Shown: positions 27,188 through 35,882, counted from the first letter of the stretch. The stretch is DNA of 64,000 nt from Desulfosarcina alkanivorans (GCF_009688945.1 NZ_AP021874.1:2604001-2668000); one strand, 5' to 3'. The notes: generated by a model from the letters alone, not told the origin. Numbers and translations: made by a program.

Positions 27188-28423
27188 GTGTACGATTCAC
27201 AACCCTCAAAAAAACCGGCCACTTCTTATCTGGACCACGTGATGGCATCCGGAGGCACCGAGGCCGTGAGCAGCGTCGATTCCCTGTCGCGCGCGCTCAA
27301 CGTTGGATTTCGCGTTCTGAGAATCCTCATGGCTGGGCTGGCGGCCGTGTTTTGCTTCAGCAACATCTATTGGGTTCCGGAGGGATCGGTTGCCGTCCAA
27401 ACCCGCTTGGGCAAAATTGTCGGGGAAAAGGAGACCGCCTTACGTCCCCCCGGCGGCCCCTACCTGGCCTTTCCCTATCCTTTGGATCAAATCGTCCGCA
27501 TGCCGACCGGCATCCAGAAAATCGCCGTCCATAATGCATTCTGGTCGGAAACGGACGAAATCCAACCTGCCGTCGACGACCGGCCCGAGACCGAGTCCCT
27601 CCGTCCCGGCGTCCACGGGTCGCTGCTGACGGCGGATAAAAACATTGTCCAGGGAACCTGGATCGTCCATTATAAACTGGACACCGGCGGCGATACCCGG
27701 TCCGCGGCGACGGACTTCGTTCGCCATGTGGGCTCCATGGAGCGGGCCGCCCGAATCGTTCGCCGATCGGCTCAGTCGGCCATCGTGAAGGTGGTCGCAC
27801 AAACCGATGTCGCGAATTTCGTTGCCGGCCACATCGACAATCAGGCCATCCGGAATCTGATCGCGACCCGGCTGGACCGGCTTCATGCGGGGTTGACCGT
27901 TACCGGGGTGACGGCCAGCCGGTACGCCGTGCCCAGGATGTTGATGGCCGATTTTCAGGCGGTCAATCAGGCCGAAAGCCATAAGGCCCTGTCCATCGAA
28001 AAGGCCTCCCGCCAGCGGGTATCCATCCTCAACGAGCTTGCCGGAAGCGGCTGGCAGGAGTTGCTGGAGGCGATCGAGACCCATGAACGGTCGCTGGAAA
28101 AAGGCGATCGGCCCGCCGAGGAAGCCGCCTTCGGCACGGCGCGGGACATTCTGCTTGCCGGCGATGTAGGCGGCGCCGTCGGCCAGATGCTGGATGAGGC
28201 CAAAAGTGAAAAGACCGCCACCATTCAGCGGGCCCGTGCCGCGACGGCCCGGTTTAACGAATTGCTGCCATCGTTTAAAAAGAATCCTGACGTGCTTCCA
28301 ACCCAACTGATTCAGGACACGGTACGAAAAATATGGTCGGCCATCAGCGTCGACGCACTCTACGTACCGCCGGGTCAGAAACTGGTTCTGGATCTGGGTC
28401 GATCGGAGCCGATCGATCAATGA
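27188..28423 (+). CDS. Third SPFH-domain protein
   Basis: A 411-residue membrane protein with one helix near residues 45-63 and an SPFH core: VPEGSVAVQTRLGKIVGEKE, then PPGGPYLAFPYPLDQIVRMP. The rest is helical. It resembles HflK more than HflC but is clearly divergent. It lies 19 bases after the HflC-like gene and ends the operon. The start codon is a GTG at 27188; an ATG at 27242 is an alternative. Three SPFH paralogues with one metal pump suggest a hetero-oligomeric cage or scaffold; this is inference. Confidence 0.75.
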   Translation: MYDSQPSKKPATSYLDHVMASGGTEAVSSVDSLSRALNVGFRVLRILMAGLAAVFCFSNIYWVPEGSVAVQTRLGKIVGEKETALRPPGGPYLAFPYPLDQIVRMPTGIQKIAVHNAFWSETDEIQPAVDDRPETESLRPGVHGSLLTADKNIVQGTWIVHYKLDTGGDTRSAATDFVRHVGSMERAARIVRRSAQSAIVKVVAQTDVANFVAGHIDNQAIRNLIATRLDRLHAGLTVTGVTASRYAVPRMLMADFQAVNQAESHKALSIEKASRQRVSILNELAGSGWQELLEAIETHERSLEKGDRPAEEAAFGTARDILLAGDVGGAVGQMLDEAKSEKTATIQRARAATARFNELLPSFKKNPDVLPTQLIQDTVRKIWSAISVDALYVPPGQKLVLDLGRSEPIDQ

Positions 28424-28498
28424 ATCAAGACTGACACACTCGTAAACAGCTTTTTCAGAGCGCCCATGGCCAACACACCCGAAAGAAAGTTGGGGCGG

Positions 28499-28561
28499 CG
28501 TGGGAGCGGCTTCCAGCCGCGATAATGGTGAACCGAATCGCGGCTGGAAGCCGCTCCCACG
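28499..28561. repeat. REP-type inverted repeat
   Basis: A perfect 25-base inverted repeat (arms 28499-28523 and 28537-28561, 13-base loop). The arm reads GTGGGAGCGGCTTCCAGCCG and further, the same type as REP sequences common in many Proteobacteria. It sits downstream of the SPFH operon and has no T run, so it is a REPIN-like element rather than a plain terminator. Confidence 0.85.
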
Positions 28562-28569
28562 AAAAAACG

Positions 28570-28708
28570 ACCTCTGTTAGAGGCGACCTCCTTAGAAGTC
28601 GCAGAGGTGTCATGCCGGAATTGATACGCCTGTCCCGAACCTGATTCGGGGGCATCCAGAGCATATTTAAATACTTATAGATTCCCGCCTTCGCGGGAAC
28701 GACAGGTC
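28570..28708. repeat. Second hairpin and CCCGC-CTTC-GCGGG repeat
   Basis: After the REP element the 323-base gap holds an imperfect hairpin (ACCTCTG with CAGAGGT, inner GCGAC/GTCGC, about 28571-28611). Near its end is GATTCCCGCCTTCGCGGGAA (28680-28699), a widespread intergenic repeat type that recurs at 46383-46402. No gene is visible in the gap. Confidence 0.6.
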
Positions 28709-28746
28709 TGATGATTTTTTGCAAGACTGTCAAAAGTGGAGGAACC

Positions 28747-29178
28747 GTGAAGATCAAGAAAACTATCGTTGTCGTCATCGTCGCATCGCTGCTGATTGCC
28801 TGCGGATCGGAAAAAGAGCCCGAGCACCCCAAAAGCTGCCTGGAGAGCATGCCGGAAACGATTTCGGGATTGAAAGTATCGGGAGCGCGCACCGAAAAAA
28901 ATGTGATCAACAACCTGTGGCCGATCATTTGCCGGGCGCAAGAGTTGTACGCCCGGCGAATGAAGGAGAATCCCGAACTGGGCAAAGGAACCGTGGCGCT
29001 GAAAATGGCCGTGGAGTTCAACGGCGAAATCGGCGCCTATTCGATCGTGCGCAACACCACCGGTGACCCTGAGCTTGAAAAAATGATTTTGAAACTGTTT
29101 CAATTCATGGATTTCGCTCCTTTCGGCGCGCACAACTCAGAATCGGAAATTGTTCTGCCGATTCATTTCAAGCCCTGA
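28747..29178 (+). CDS. Lipoprotein with AgmX/TonB-like C-terminal domain
   Basis: A 143-residue protein. I start at a GTG at 28747 preceded by GGAGG, because it opens a lipoprotein signal (KKTIVVVIVASLLIACGS, Cys in the LIAC lipobox). The C-terminal part has GTVALKMAVEFNGEIGAYSI and NTTGDPELEKMILKLFQFMD, the pattern of the AgmX/PglI C-terminal domain that resembles TonB. Relatives are outer-membrane-linked gliding or energy-transfer proteins; the role here is unknown. It is probably monocistronic. Confidence 0.7.
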   Translation: MKIKKTIVVVIVASLLIACGSEKEPEHPKSCLESMPETISGLKVSGARTEKNVINNLWPIICRAQELYARRMKENPELGKGTVALKMAVEFNGEIGAYSIVRNTTGDPELEKMILKLFQFMDFAPFGAHNSESEIVLPIHFKP

Positions 29179-29498
29179 GAATTGAAAGGCCAGCAATGAA
29201 TGTAATTGTCTATAATTAAGCCGGGACCTCATTCCGGCCTAAGCCCTCCCGGAGAGCCGTATTGGTGAGCCTTGAATACGGCTACTGTTCATCGTTATCT
29301 CCTTTAACCTTGGGGAAGCGGCCTCGGAACCCTTATCAATCTTACTTCACGGCCGGTTTTCCAATTTCAACGCGATTCACATGTCCTTTAGAAATTCAAG
29401 AATGTGCCGGTCCGGCGCTGCTGCAACATCCTTGCAACCCGAACTGATTTCCCCTGGCCGCAGGGCGGCGCCTGTGTGCCAGGCCGGGCAAAGCAAAG
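29179..29498. other. Gap between the lipoprotein and the phosphatase terminator
   Basis: About 320 bases without a supported gene. CCGTATT/AATACGG (29259-29282) and several G/C-rich short inverted repeats occur, but I recognise no RNA family, promoter or repeat shared with the rest of the window. Confidence 0.5.
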
Positions 29499-29540
29499 AA
29501 CATGGGGAGATGCCGTAACGGCACCTCCCCATGTTTTTTG
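29499..29540. terminator. Bidirectional terminator after the alkaline phosphatase
   Basis: A long stem ACATGGGGAG-TGCCGT with its complement ACGGCA-CTCCCCATGT (29499-29535, one mismatch), with T runs on the plus side and a T-containing tail on the minus side. It stands 36 bases beyond the phosphatase stop. Confidence 0.88.
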
Positions 29541-29575
29541 TGCTCTATCGTTTTTGCACGCTACAAAAAGATCGT

Positions 29576-31258
29576 TTAGATCTGGCGGAGTTTTTTCAGA
29601 ATTCTGGCCGCCTTCTTGGAGATGTAGACCGTTTCGGCGACATTTGCATCGCCGGAGGCGTACACCGTCAAACCGGGCAGACTGATATTTCTGCCTCCAA
29701 CGACCATGTAGTCGGCGCCCAGCGGAAAGACAGCTTTACCCACCGTGAGCACATCGTTTGCCACGTCGATCACGAAATTATCGGTGAGATTTTTAATGTC
29801 CACGTAAAGATTGTAGGTGATTTCATCCAGATCCACTTTCATGGCGTCGGCCATGATATAGGCCAGTTCGGTGTTGTCCAGAGTACCGTCAATATCGAGG
29901 CCGTAGGCCCAGACCGGCACGGTGCCGGCATCATGGCCGTGGCTGGTCCAGCCGATGGCGGTGTAGTGCTTGCTGATCACCCGGGCAAGGGCGTAGCTTT
30001 TGCCCACGCTGGGTTCCAGGTCGATGATCTCCTGGGCCACCGCATCTGAGCAGTCGATGGACCAATATGTACTCAGTGCGTCCTGGATCCCCGTGATATC
30101 CCAGCTGGCAACATTACTCACCAGGGCATTGGCGGAACAGGTCATCTTTTTCAGAGGATCAAGAAGTTCATTTTCCCCCAGGTCCGTGTAGCTCAAACCA
30201 TAGTTTCCGACGGTCATACCACCGGTGTTATGGTCCGGGAAGGCCAGGACGATGGTGTTGCCGTTGCGTTCGGCGAAATCCACTGCCGCCTTGACAGCGT
30301 CATCGAAGGCCAGGAAATCGTTGAGCATGTATGCGGGGTCGTTGTTGTGGCCGGCCCAGTCCACCTGGGAGCCTTCCACCATCAGGAAGAAGCCGTCACG
30401 GTCCTGGGAGAGCAGTTCGATGGCCTTCGCGGTCATTTCCGCCAGGCTCGGCTGGGTGGGATGGAGGGTTTCACGGTCCATTTCCGGATCCAGATGGCTG
30501 TCATCGAAAAGCCCCCAGACTTTCCCGGAGGTCAGTGCGGCCATGTCCTCCTTGTTGTCCACGAAGGCATATCCCCGATCCAGAAGGACCTGCATAAGGT
30601 TCTGGCCGTCGGTACGTTTCGCCCCCCAGGTTTCGCCGAAAGTGGTGGTGTAGGGTTCGGAGATCAGGTGACGGGCGCCACCGCCGAACACCACGTCAAC
30701 GTTGTTGTAGACCATGTGCTCGGTGATATCGTTGTCCCAGCCGCGGTCCTCGATGTGACAGGCAAAGGCGGCCGGCGTGGCATGGCTGACACGACTCGTT
30801 ACCGCAATACCGGTGGCCTTGCCGGCCAGTTTGGCGGCTTCCAGGACAGAAGCGACCGGTGCGTAGGCATCTGCCGTGGGGGAAACGCTGGGCAGGAGGT
30901 CGTCCGTACGGGGACCGACGCCCAGAAAACGGACGGTGGTCTTGTGGCCGGTGGCGAAAGCTGTGGCGGCCGCCGCCGAACCGGTAATGATAGAGTTGGC
31001 CATGTGGATTTTGGCGCTGCCACCCTGCATGCTGTCCACCTGCAGATCACCTTCTTCCAGGACAACGTTTTTGTACCAACGGGCCAGGGTCTGGACAGAC
31101 TCGTCACAGCCGTCCGGAATCAGGACGATGACGTTTTTAGCGCGCTTCTGATGGCCATACCGGTTGCCATATTTGTCAGCCAGCGCAGGGTTGATGGAAA
31201 AGGCGCCGATCATCGCGGCGACTGAAGCTCCTACCAAAATTTTTCTGGCGAAACGCAT
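29576..31258 (-). CDS. Alkaline phosphatase, PhoA superfamily, exported
   Basis: A 560-residue periplasmic phosphomonoesterase that would release phosphate from organic esters. It has a signal peptide (MRFARKILVGASVAAMIGAF...ALA). Metal and active-site segments are VIVLIPDGCDES (D49), IITGSAAAATAFATG (Ser 94 as nucleophile), VDWAGHNNDP, AFPDHNTGGM and WTSHGHDAGTVP. In most relatives the residue before the nucleophile is Asp (DSAA); here it is Gly. The C-terminal 90 residues form an extra beta-rich region. Fits a phosphate-starvation regulon with the Pst/Pho genes at 46-59 kb. Confidence 0.9.
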   Translation of the reverse strand: MRFARKILVGASVAAMIGAFSINPALADKYGNRYGHQKRAKNVIVLIPDGCDESVQTLARWYKNVVLEEGDLQVDSMQGGSAKIHMANSIITGSAAAATAFATGHKTTVRFLGVGPRTDDLLPSVSPTADAYAPVASVLEAAKLAGKATGIAVTSRVSHATPAAFACHIEDRGWDNDITEHMVYNNVDVVFGGGARHLISEPYTTTFGETWGAKRTDGQNLMQVLLDRGYAFVDNKEDMAALTSGKVWGLFDDSHLDPEMDRETLHPTQPSLAEMTAKAIELLSQDRDGFFLMVEGSQVDWAGHNNDPAYMLNDFLAFDDAVKAAVDFAERNGNTIVLAFPDHNTGGMTVGNYGLSYTDLGENELLDPLKKMTCSANALVSNVASWDITGIQDALSTYWSIDCSDAVAQEIIDLEPSVGKSYALARVISKHYTAIGWTSHGHDAGTVPVWAYGLDIDGTLDNTELAYIMADAMKVDLDEITYNLYVDIKNLTDNFVIDVANDVLTVGKAVFPLGADYMVVGGRNISLPGLTVYASGDANVAETVYISKKAARILKKLRQI

Positions 31259-31807
31259 TGAAACTCCTCCTTGCTTTTAAATTAGGAATAACTGCACAAC
31301 CAAGAAAAAACCGAGAAATCCTCTGTTCACCTCCTTCTCTTTTGATCTTATGGTTAGCATTGCGTTGAAATGTCCAGTTGAGCCCGGTTTCATCCTGCGG
31401 CTATCTGGCGACAGCTGCCGGCGCGGGACCCCAAGCGGTTGAGACACAAAGCCCGGACGACGCGCACGTCTTCGCATCATCCGGGCTTCTCGGTACCTTA
31501 TTGAAAGGGCGACAAAGTACCCGCGAATTCGATCGGCAAGTGAATTAAACGGCCTCTCACTGAAGCTGAAAGCAGACCTATGATTGATTTGTTATGTTTT
31601 TATTAGGCGTGGCAAAGGGACAGGAATACGTCCGTCGGCATGGCAGAACACCATTTTTCTGAATTGCACTGTATTGGGAGATGGTTACATTGATCATGGT
31701 GGTTTTTGGTGCTTCACAGGGGCCCCACACTAGTAAAATTCTAACAATGTATCAGTATTCATGAACATTCATCCAACCCGTTTAACCCGTCAACAAAGAG
31801 GCCCCCT
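31259..31807. other. 549-base gap between phosphatase and arsC-like genes
   Basis: It contains a weak PhoB-like pair on the minus strand (TCAACGC and CTAACCA, 31351-31368), suitable for the phosphatase promoter. A hairpin made of AAGCCCGG and CCGGGCTT lies at 31450-31487. A plus-strand site resembling a PhoB box lies at 31730-31747. No gene is visible. Confidence 0.45.
31730..31747 (+). promoter_or_regulatory. Possible PhoB box before the arsC-like gene
   Basis: CTAGTAA-AATT-CTAACAA: two 7-base half-sites with a 4-base spacer, the second close to the window consensus CTAACAC. It is about 60 bases upstream of the arsC-like gene. Confidence 0.4.
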
Positions 31808-32263
31808 TTGCCCAGCAAAATGAAAATACTCTTTATCTGTCAGCACAACAGCGGCCGAAGCCAGATGGCCGAAGCCTATCTCAAAAAAGTATTCGGCAAC
31901 GACTTCGACGTGGAAAGCGCCGGACTGGAGCCGGCCGACGCCGTCAATCCCCTGGTTGTCCAGGTGATGGCCGAAGTCGGCGTCGACCTGTCGGCAAAAA
32001 AGCCCCAGAGCGTGTTCGAACTGTTCAAGGCAGGCAGGCTTTACGATCACGTGGTTACAGTATGCCGCGACTCCGAAGAAAAATGCCCGCTGTTTCCCGG
32101 GGTGACCAGACGATGGCGCTGGCCGTTCCCGGACCCGGCCAAAGTGGAAGGCGCCGATGATGAAAAACTCGCCGAGGTCCGCCGCATCGGGGACATGATC
32201 AGTGGCTGGCTGAAGAACCCGCCGGATGGCGCCATCGATTACCATGCGCTGATTGACGGATAA
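31808..32263 (+). CDS. arsC: Arsenate reductase / low-molecular-weight phosphatase
   Basis: A 151-residue protein of the LMW tyrosine phosphatase fold. KILFICQHNSGRSQMAEAYL holds the catalytic Cys in the CX5R loop (CQHNSGR). VVTVCRDSEEKCPLFPG supplies the two further cysteines that thioredoxin-coupled arsenate reductases use, and WRWPFPDPA contains the general-acid Asp. These point to arsenate reduction rather than protein dephosphorylation. Arsenate enters through phosphate transporters, so a link to phosphate starvation is plausible. The start may be the ATG three codons further on (31820). Confidence 0.85.
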   Translation: MPSKMKILFICQHNSGRSQMAEAYLKKVFGNDFDVESAGLEPADAVNPLVVQVMAEVGVDLSAKKPQSVFELFKAGRLYDHVVTVCRDSEEKCPLFPGVTRRWRWPFPDPAKVEGADDEKLAEVRRIGDMISGWLKNPPDGAIDYHALIDG

Positions 32264-32296
32264 GGCCCCCTGCCGGGCATGTGCAGGTCGGGTTTG

Positions 32297-32512
32297 TCAG
32301 GCCGGTGTTGATTCACCATCACCAAAATAGTAGTCCTGGCAAGCCTGACAGATAGCGGAGATGCGGTATTCAAGCGCAGAGAAAGAGGTGCGGAAAAATT
32401 TGGCGGGCTTCCCGCAGATCTTGCATGTGCCGTTCGCTTTGGCGACAGGGCCTCTTAACACCACCTCTTTTTCGGACAAGGCTCCAATTAACTCCTGAAT
32501 TCTACTCATCAT
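32297..32512 (-). CDS. Small protein with two CXXC pairs (zinc-ribbon-like)
   Basis: A 71-residue protein starting at an ATG at 32512 behind GGGAG. It has CKICGKPAKFFRT and ICQACQDYYFG, two CXXC pairs about 26 residues apart, a typical zinc-ribbon arrangement. I do not recognise the family. It converges on arsC with a 33-base gap. Zinc binding is inferred from the cysteines only. Confidence 0.65.
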   Translation of the reverse strand: MMSRIQELIGALSEKEVVLRGPVAKANGTCKICGKPAKFFRTSFSALEYRISAICQACQDYYFGDGESTPA

Positions 32513-32805
32513 CAAATCTCCCGGAACCATCAACCGCTGTTCAAACAACGGCCAACTGTTTAAACCACCGGCAGCCGACAGGAAAGAGAAGCAGTTCTGC
32601 CGGCCGTGGCATTGCCGCTGGTGATTAGACATCACCGGCAACGCTGCTCTGCGGAAGAAGGGTTGTTGTATATGATCTACCCACGGGCGAACCGATGAAT
32701 CGGCGAGGGTATCGGTGTATTCGGGGAATCATGATTCTGGATTGATTAGAAAAGGGACAGGGCTTGACTAGATTACGGATCACAGGCAGCCGGGGTCAGT
32801 CATCA

Positions 32806-32949
32806 TTATTCGGCCTTGTGACCGGCCGCCATGTGCAGGAGGCGCTTCACGCTCTGTGCAGCCAGAAAATCAAACCCTTTCAAAAACACAATGGCTCCAG
32901 CCAGTATGACCAATCCGGTTACCGGGTAGTGAATATCAATACCTGTCAT
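32806..32949 (-). CDS. Small membrane protein, 47 residues
   Basis: An ATG at 32949 with GGAG seven bases upstream opens a 47-codon frame. The protein begins MTGIDIHYPVTGLVILAGAI and continues VFLKGFDFLAAQSVKRLLHM, ending in TAA at 32806. It has one hydrophobic helix followed by a basic amphipathic tail. Codon use and the ribosome-binding site support a real gene; function unknown. No neighbour on the same strand is close enough to suggest an operon. Confidence 0.6.
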   Translation of the reverse strand: MTGIDIHYPVTGLVILAGAIVFLKGFDFLAAQSVKRLLHMAAGHKAE

Positions 32950-33266
32950 GTGCCTGCTCCGAATTATTGATTGATGTATCTCGACTTTTTCCAGAGGATT
33001 CTGCCATAAAAATGTTAGTCAACGATTAGCAGCGCCCGCCGGGAAGGCTCCCGTCGCGGCACACGCTGACTTCAGGTAACATGCCGGTTTTTTTGTTGAT
33101 ATTTCTATTTTCAATCCATTCTACGCGCTAAAGGACCGGCCCCTAACACAATTCTAACATTCGAACGGTAAACAGCTGGGGTCGATGCGCTCCGCCATGG
33201 TTTACGGGTGGGGGCATCCCACCCCCCTTGTAATGGGGGCAAACCATCTCAATTGACGGAGCCATC
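32950..33266. other. 317-base gap with a PhoB box and a structured leader
   Basis: The distal half contains the PhoB-box-like repeat at 33143-33160. Downstream, ATGGTTT (33198-33204) and AAACCAT (33241-33247) can pair around an inner hairpin of G-run and C-run (GGGTGGG...CCCACCC). The structured segment ends about 20 bases before the next start. Confidence 0.5.
33143..33160 (+). promoter_or_regulatory. PhoB box candidate
   Basis: CTAACAC-AATT-CTAACAT: two nearly identical 7-base direct repeats with a 4-base spacer, the geometry of PhoB sites. It is upstream of the small gene at 33267. Confidence 0.65.
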
Positions 33267-33539
33267 ATGATATCCGAAAATTGCAGTATTGAGGAGTTCG
33301 TGGAGACCGTAAAGGACAAGGCCCCCTGGGAAGTGATCGCTCTTGCAGTCGAGGAGGCCACCCAGGCCGACCGCATGATCCATCGGACCGGCCTGCGTTC
33401 GGAGCTGGTGTTTTTCTGCGGGCGACGCTATTCCAGTCACCTGAAACGATTGATCGCTCTTTTGCGGTACACGGTAAAGCCCAGGCGTTTGAACGATGAG
33501 GTATATCATTTATATGCGGCGCATTGGGGCAACGCGTGA
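33267..33539 (+). CDS. Hypothetical protein, 90 residues
   Basis: Starts at an ATG at 33267 behind GACGGAGCC. The first half is acidic and helical (SIEEFVETVKDKAPWEVIAL), the second basic (GRRYSSHLKRLIALLRYTVK). I do not recognise a family and see no membrane segment or signal. A PhoB-box-like site and a possible structured leader precede it, so it may be a phosphate-starvation gene. Confidence 0.6.
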   Translation: MISENCSIEEFVETVKDKAPWEVIALAVEEATQADRMIHRTGLRSELVFFCGRRYSSHLKRLIALLRYTVKPRRLNDEVYHLYAAHWGNA

Positions 33540-33611
33540 ACCGATCGACGCGCTACTGTCCATGATCCTGATCATGTGTTTCATCGTCAGCGTGTAAAAA
33601 CCGTTTCAATC

Positions 33612-34115
33612 ATGAAACGGTACCCGGGTATCTGTTTTTCCAGATGGTTAACGGTCTCCATGACTCTTTTCACGGTGTCCGTATGCGCCTGCTGGACCTT
33701 GCCACCTGCACGTGCCGGGGAAGCATACCATTACCGGGAGACCACCGGCAAAGCCGTCACCAATGGCCGTGGCGACTCACCCGGGGGCAGCCTGCTCACC
33801 CTCGCCTGCACCTCTTTGAACGAGCAGCATACGACAACGACCAGGCACGATTACGATACCGTCCGCTGGCGGGTTTCTGCCGGCAAGGGTCGAACGGCGT
33901 TCCTGGCCGAACGCGACAAGAATACGATCGTTATTCACGGCATGCTCAGCGGCCAGCCGGTCGACAAAGTTCTCAAGGTTGACAACGCGACATGGTACCG
34001 GGCCGCCTCGCTTTCCCTGAGGGAACTGGTTGCTTCCGACGATTCCGAACGGGTATTCTGGACTATACGGTACGACACCCTGACGGCGCACAAAATCAGG
34101 ACGATAAAAACCTGA
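33612..34115 (+). CDS. Exported hypothetical protein
   Basis: A 167-residue protein from an ATG at 33612, chosen because it opens a signal peptide (MKRYPGICFSRWLTVSMTLF...PPARA). The mature part (EAYHYRETTGKAVTNGRGDS onward) is polar with many Thr and Arg residues and alternating strands, and I recognise no domain. An upstream ATG at 33576 is in frame but would put charged residues before the signal. It lies 72 bases after the 90-residue gene and may share its transcript. Confidence 0.6.
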   Translation: MKRYPGICFSRWLTVSMTLFTVSVCACWTLPPARAGEAYHYRETTGKAVTNGRGDSPGGSLLTLACTSLNEQHTTTTRHDYDTVRWRVSAGKGRTAFLAERDKNTIVIHGMLSGQPVDKVLKVDNATWYRAASLSLRELVASDDSERVFWTIRYDTLTAHKIRTIKT

Positions 34116-34351
34116 ATTCTTCCCGCCAGTCCGAAAAGCGCGCGAGTACTCACATATTCCTTGACCCGAACGCTTAAAAGCTGATAATTATTATCGATTC
34201 CTGCCTTTTTCTTTTTCGATGGTTTTACAGATGGTTTTTCCAGGCAAAGGTTGAAGGATACCGGGTTCAACCGGCCAGCCGTCGTCGGCAGGTTTGTTTG
34301 GTCCGTCGATTCAGCTGCCAGGAAAATATGACAATTCCGGAGGAACTGAAA

Positions 34352-34792
34352 ATGAATTGCCTGATGGATCACATCGTTTTGAATATGGAAGAGGACGAGC
34401 GGATGATTGGATTTTATTCGAAGGTGTTGATGCTTGCCACCGAGCGTCTGGAAGAATACCGGGCGGGAAAGGTACCCTTCCCCTCGGTACGGATGAATGC
34501 CGATACCATTATCGACCTGTTTCCGAAAAACATGTGGCGGAAGACGTCGACAGGCGGGAGCGGCCGCCGCAATCTGAATCATTTCTGCCTGTCCCTGAGT
34601 AAAAAAGACTGGGAGGATCTGACGGCGCGCCTCGATGCCAACCAGGTAAAAATAGAGGACGGCCCTGTGCCACGCTGGGGGGCACACGGCACCGGAATGT
34701 CCATTTATTTTCGGGACCCCGAAGCGAACCTCATTGAAGCACGGTTTTATGAGGAACCCCATAGTTCGGAAAACTGTCTGCTCGGATCATAG
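34352..34792 (+). CDS. VOC-family (glyoxalase/bleomycin resistance) protein
   Basis: A 146-residue protein with the VOC beta-alpha-beta-beta-beta repeats: LMDHIVLNMEEDERMIGFYS at the start, NLNHFCLSLSKKDWEDLTAR at the centre and MSIYFRDPEANLIEARFYEE at the end, each carrying a metal-ligand position (His, His, Glu). The ATG at 34352 has GGAGGAA eight bases upstream and is preferred to earlier ATGs at 34298 and 34328. Substrate unknown. Confidence 0.85.
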   Translation: MNCLMDHIVLNMEEDERMIGFYSKVLMLATERLEEYRAGKVPFPSVRMNADTIIDLFPKNMWRKTSTGGSGRRNLNHFCLSLSKKDWEDLTARLDANQVKIEDGPVPRWGAHGTGMSIYFRDPEANLIEARFYEEPHSSENCLLGS

Positions 34793-34934
34793 ATAGTACT
34801 CATCGCTAAATGACCCATTTGCCGATTTCCGGAAAAAAGAATGGACAGCTTTCCGAAACTCGACATTTCCATGGCAGATGGAATGGCTGTCACCGTCGCT
34901 GGCAGGGGGACCGTCATCCCTTAAGGAGAAAAAA

Positions 34935-35471
34935 TTGGATATTGAAATAGCCGCCGATTCAGATTCAGGCGATGTCCTGCGCATACAGACCGAAGCGTTT
35001 GGGCACGACAAGGAAGCAAACCTGGTAAACCGGTTGCTGAATGATGACACTGCCAGGCCGCTATTGTCGCTGCTCGCTGTTGATCGGAAAGAAGCAGTCG
35101 GACATATTCTTTTCACCCGGGTTCGAATAACCGGGAACGAAGACGCTGTGTCGGCCATGATTCTCGCGCCGCTTGCCGTCCTGCCAAAGGCCCAGGGTAC
35201 GGGTGTGGGCGGGAAACTCATCGAGGAAGGGTTATACCGACTCGCTGAATCCAAAGTCGATCTTGTTTTTGTGTTGGGCCATCCGGGGTACTACCCGCGT
35301 TTTGGTTTCCAGCCGGCAGGCATCCGGGGGTTCGAAGCGCCGTACCCGATTCCGGAAAAAGATGCCGCCGCATGGATGGTTCAGGAGCTGAGACCCGGCG
35401 TTATCGGAAATGTCTACGGGAAAATTATATGTGCAGACCCCCTGGATGAACCGGAGCACTGGCGGGAATGA
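34935..35471 (+). CDS. GNAT N-acetyltransferase (YhbS-like)
   Basis: A 178-residue acetyltransferase. The motif A segment LAVLPKAQGTGVGGKLIEEG (about 85-104) binds the acetyl-CoA pyrophosphate, and LVFVLGHPGYYPRFGFQPAG is typical of the YhbS branch. I start at a TTG at 34935 because AAGGAG stands seven bases upstream and the fold begins there; the earlier ATG at 34878 has no ribosome-binding site. Acceptor unknown. Confidence 0.85.
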   Translation: MDIEIAADSDSGDVLRIQTEAFGHDKEANLVNRLLNDDTARPLLSLLAVDRKEAVGHILFTRVRITGNEDAVSAMILAPLAVLPKAQGTGVGGKLIEEGLYRLAESKVDLVFVLGHPGYYPRFGFQPAGIRGFEAPYPIPEKDAAAWMVQELRPGVIGNVYGKIICADPLDEPEHWRE

Positions 35472-35711
35472 CAACCCGTCTCGCCGCGCTTTCCGGGCAT
35501 CAGGCGTGCATGGAAAAAAATCAATGCGGTCTGCCCATCCATCCCTTAATTTTCCAGGCGGCCTCAAAGGGCAGGATCCCTTTGGCCGTCGTCTTTTTCC
35601 CCGGCGTCCGGATCATGTCCCGACCGGATCGGTTCCGGAGGGCGATCCGTCGCTGCCCGCCCGTCGGGCATAGCATCAGGCGCCGGGCTTCCGGAGGAAA
35701 TGGAGGGTAAA

Positions 35712-35882
35712 ATGAAGCATGGTCCCCTTCCCGCGCCGGACAACAATGGCATCATCGACGCCCTTCCCCGGAACCTGACCGAAGCAACCCTTCAGGATGC
35801 CTGCCTGCGCAGCGGGCTGCATTACGACCGACGCGACACCAACGGCGGGGTGCTCTATTTTCAAGCCCGCAAAGGGACATGA
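35712..35882 (+). CDS. Small protein coupled to the next gene
   Basis: A 56-residue frame from an ATG at 35712 behind GGAGGGTAAA. It has LTEATLQDACLRSGLHYDRR and ends at 35882, overlapping the next start by four bases (ATGA). No membrane segment and no family recognised. The overlap and good ribosome-binding site make it likely to be translated. Confidence 0.5.
   Translation: MKHGPLPAPDNNGIIDALPRNLTEATLQDACLRSGLHYDRRDTNGGVLYFQARKGT

Noticed and set aside
27440..28420. 326-codon minus-strand frame opposite the third SPFH gene
   Set aside because: Shadow frame without start signal or family motifs.
30230..31225. 331-codon plus-strand frame opposite the alkaline phosphatase
   Set aside because: Shadow frame; the phosphatase motifs lie on the minus strand.
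32764..32970. 68-codon plus-strand frame opposite the 47-residue membrane protein
   Set aside because: No ribosome-binding site and no protein-like features; the minus-strand frame has both.
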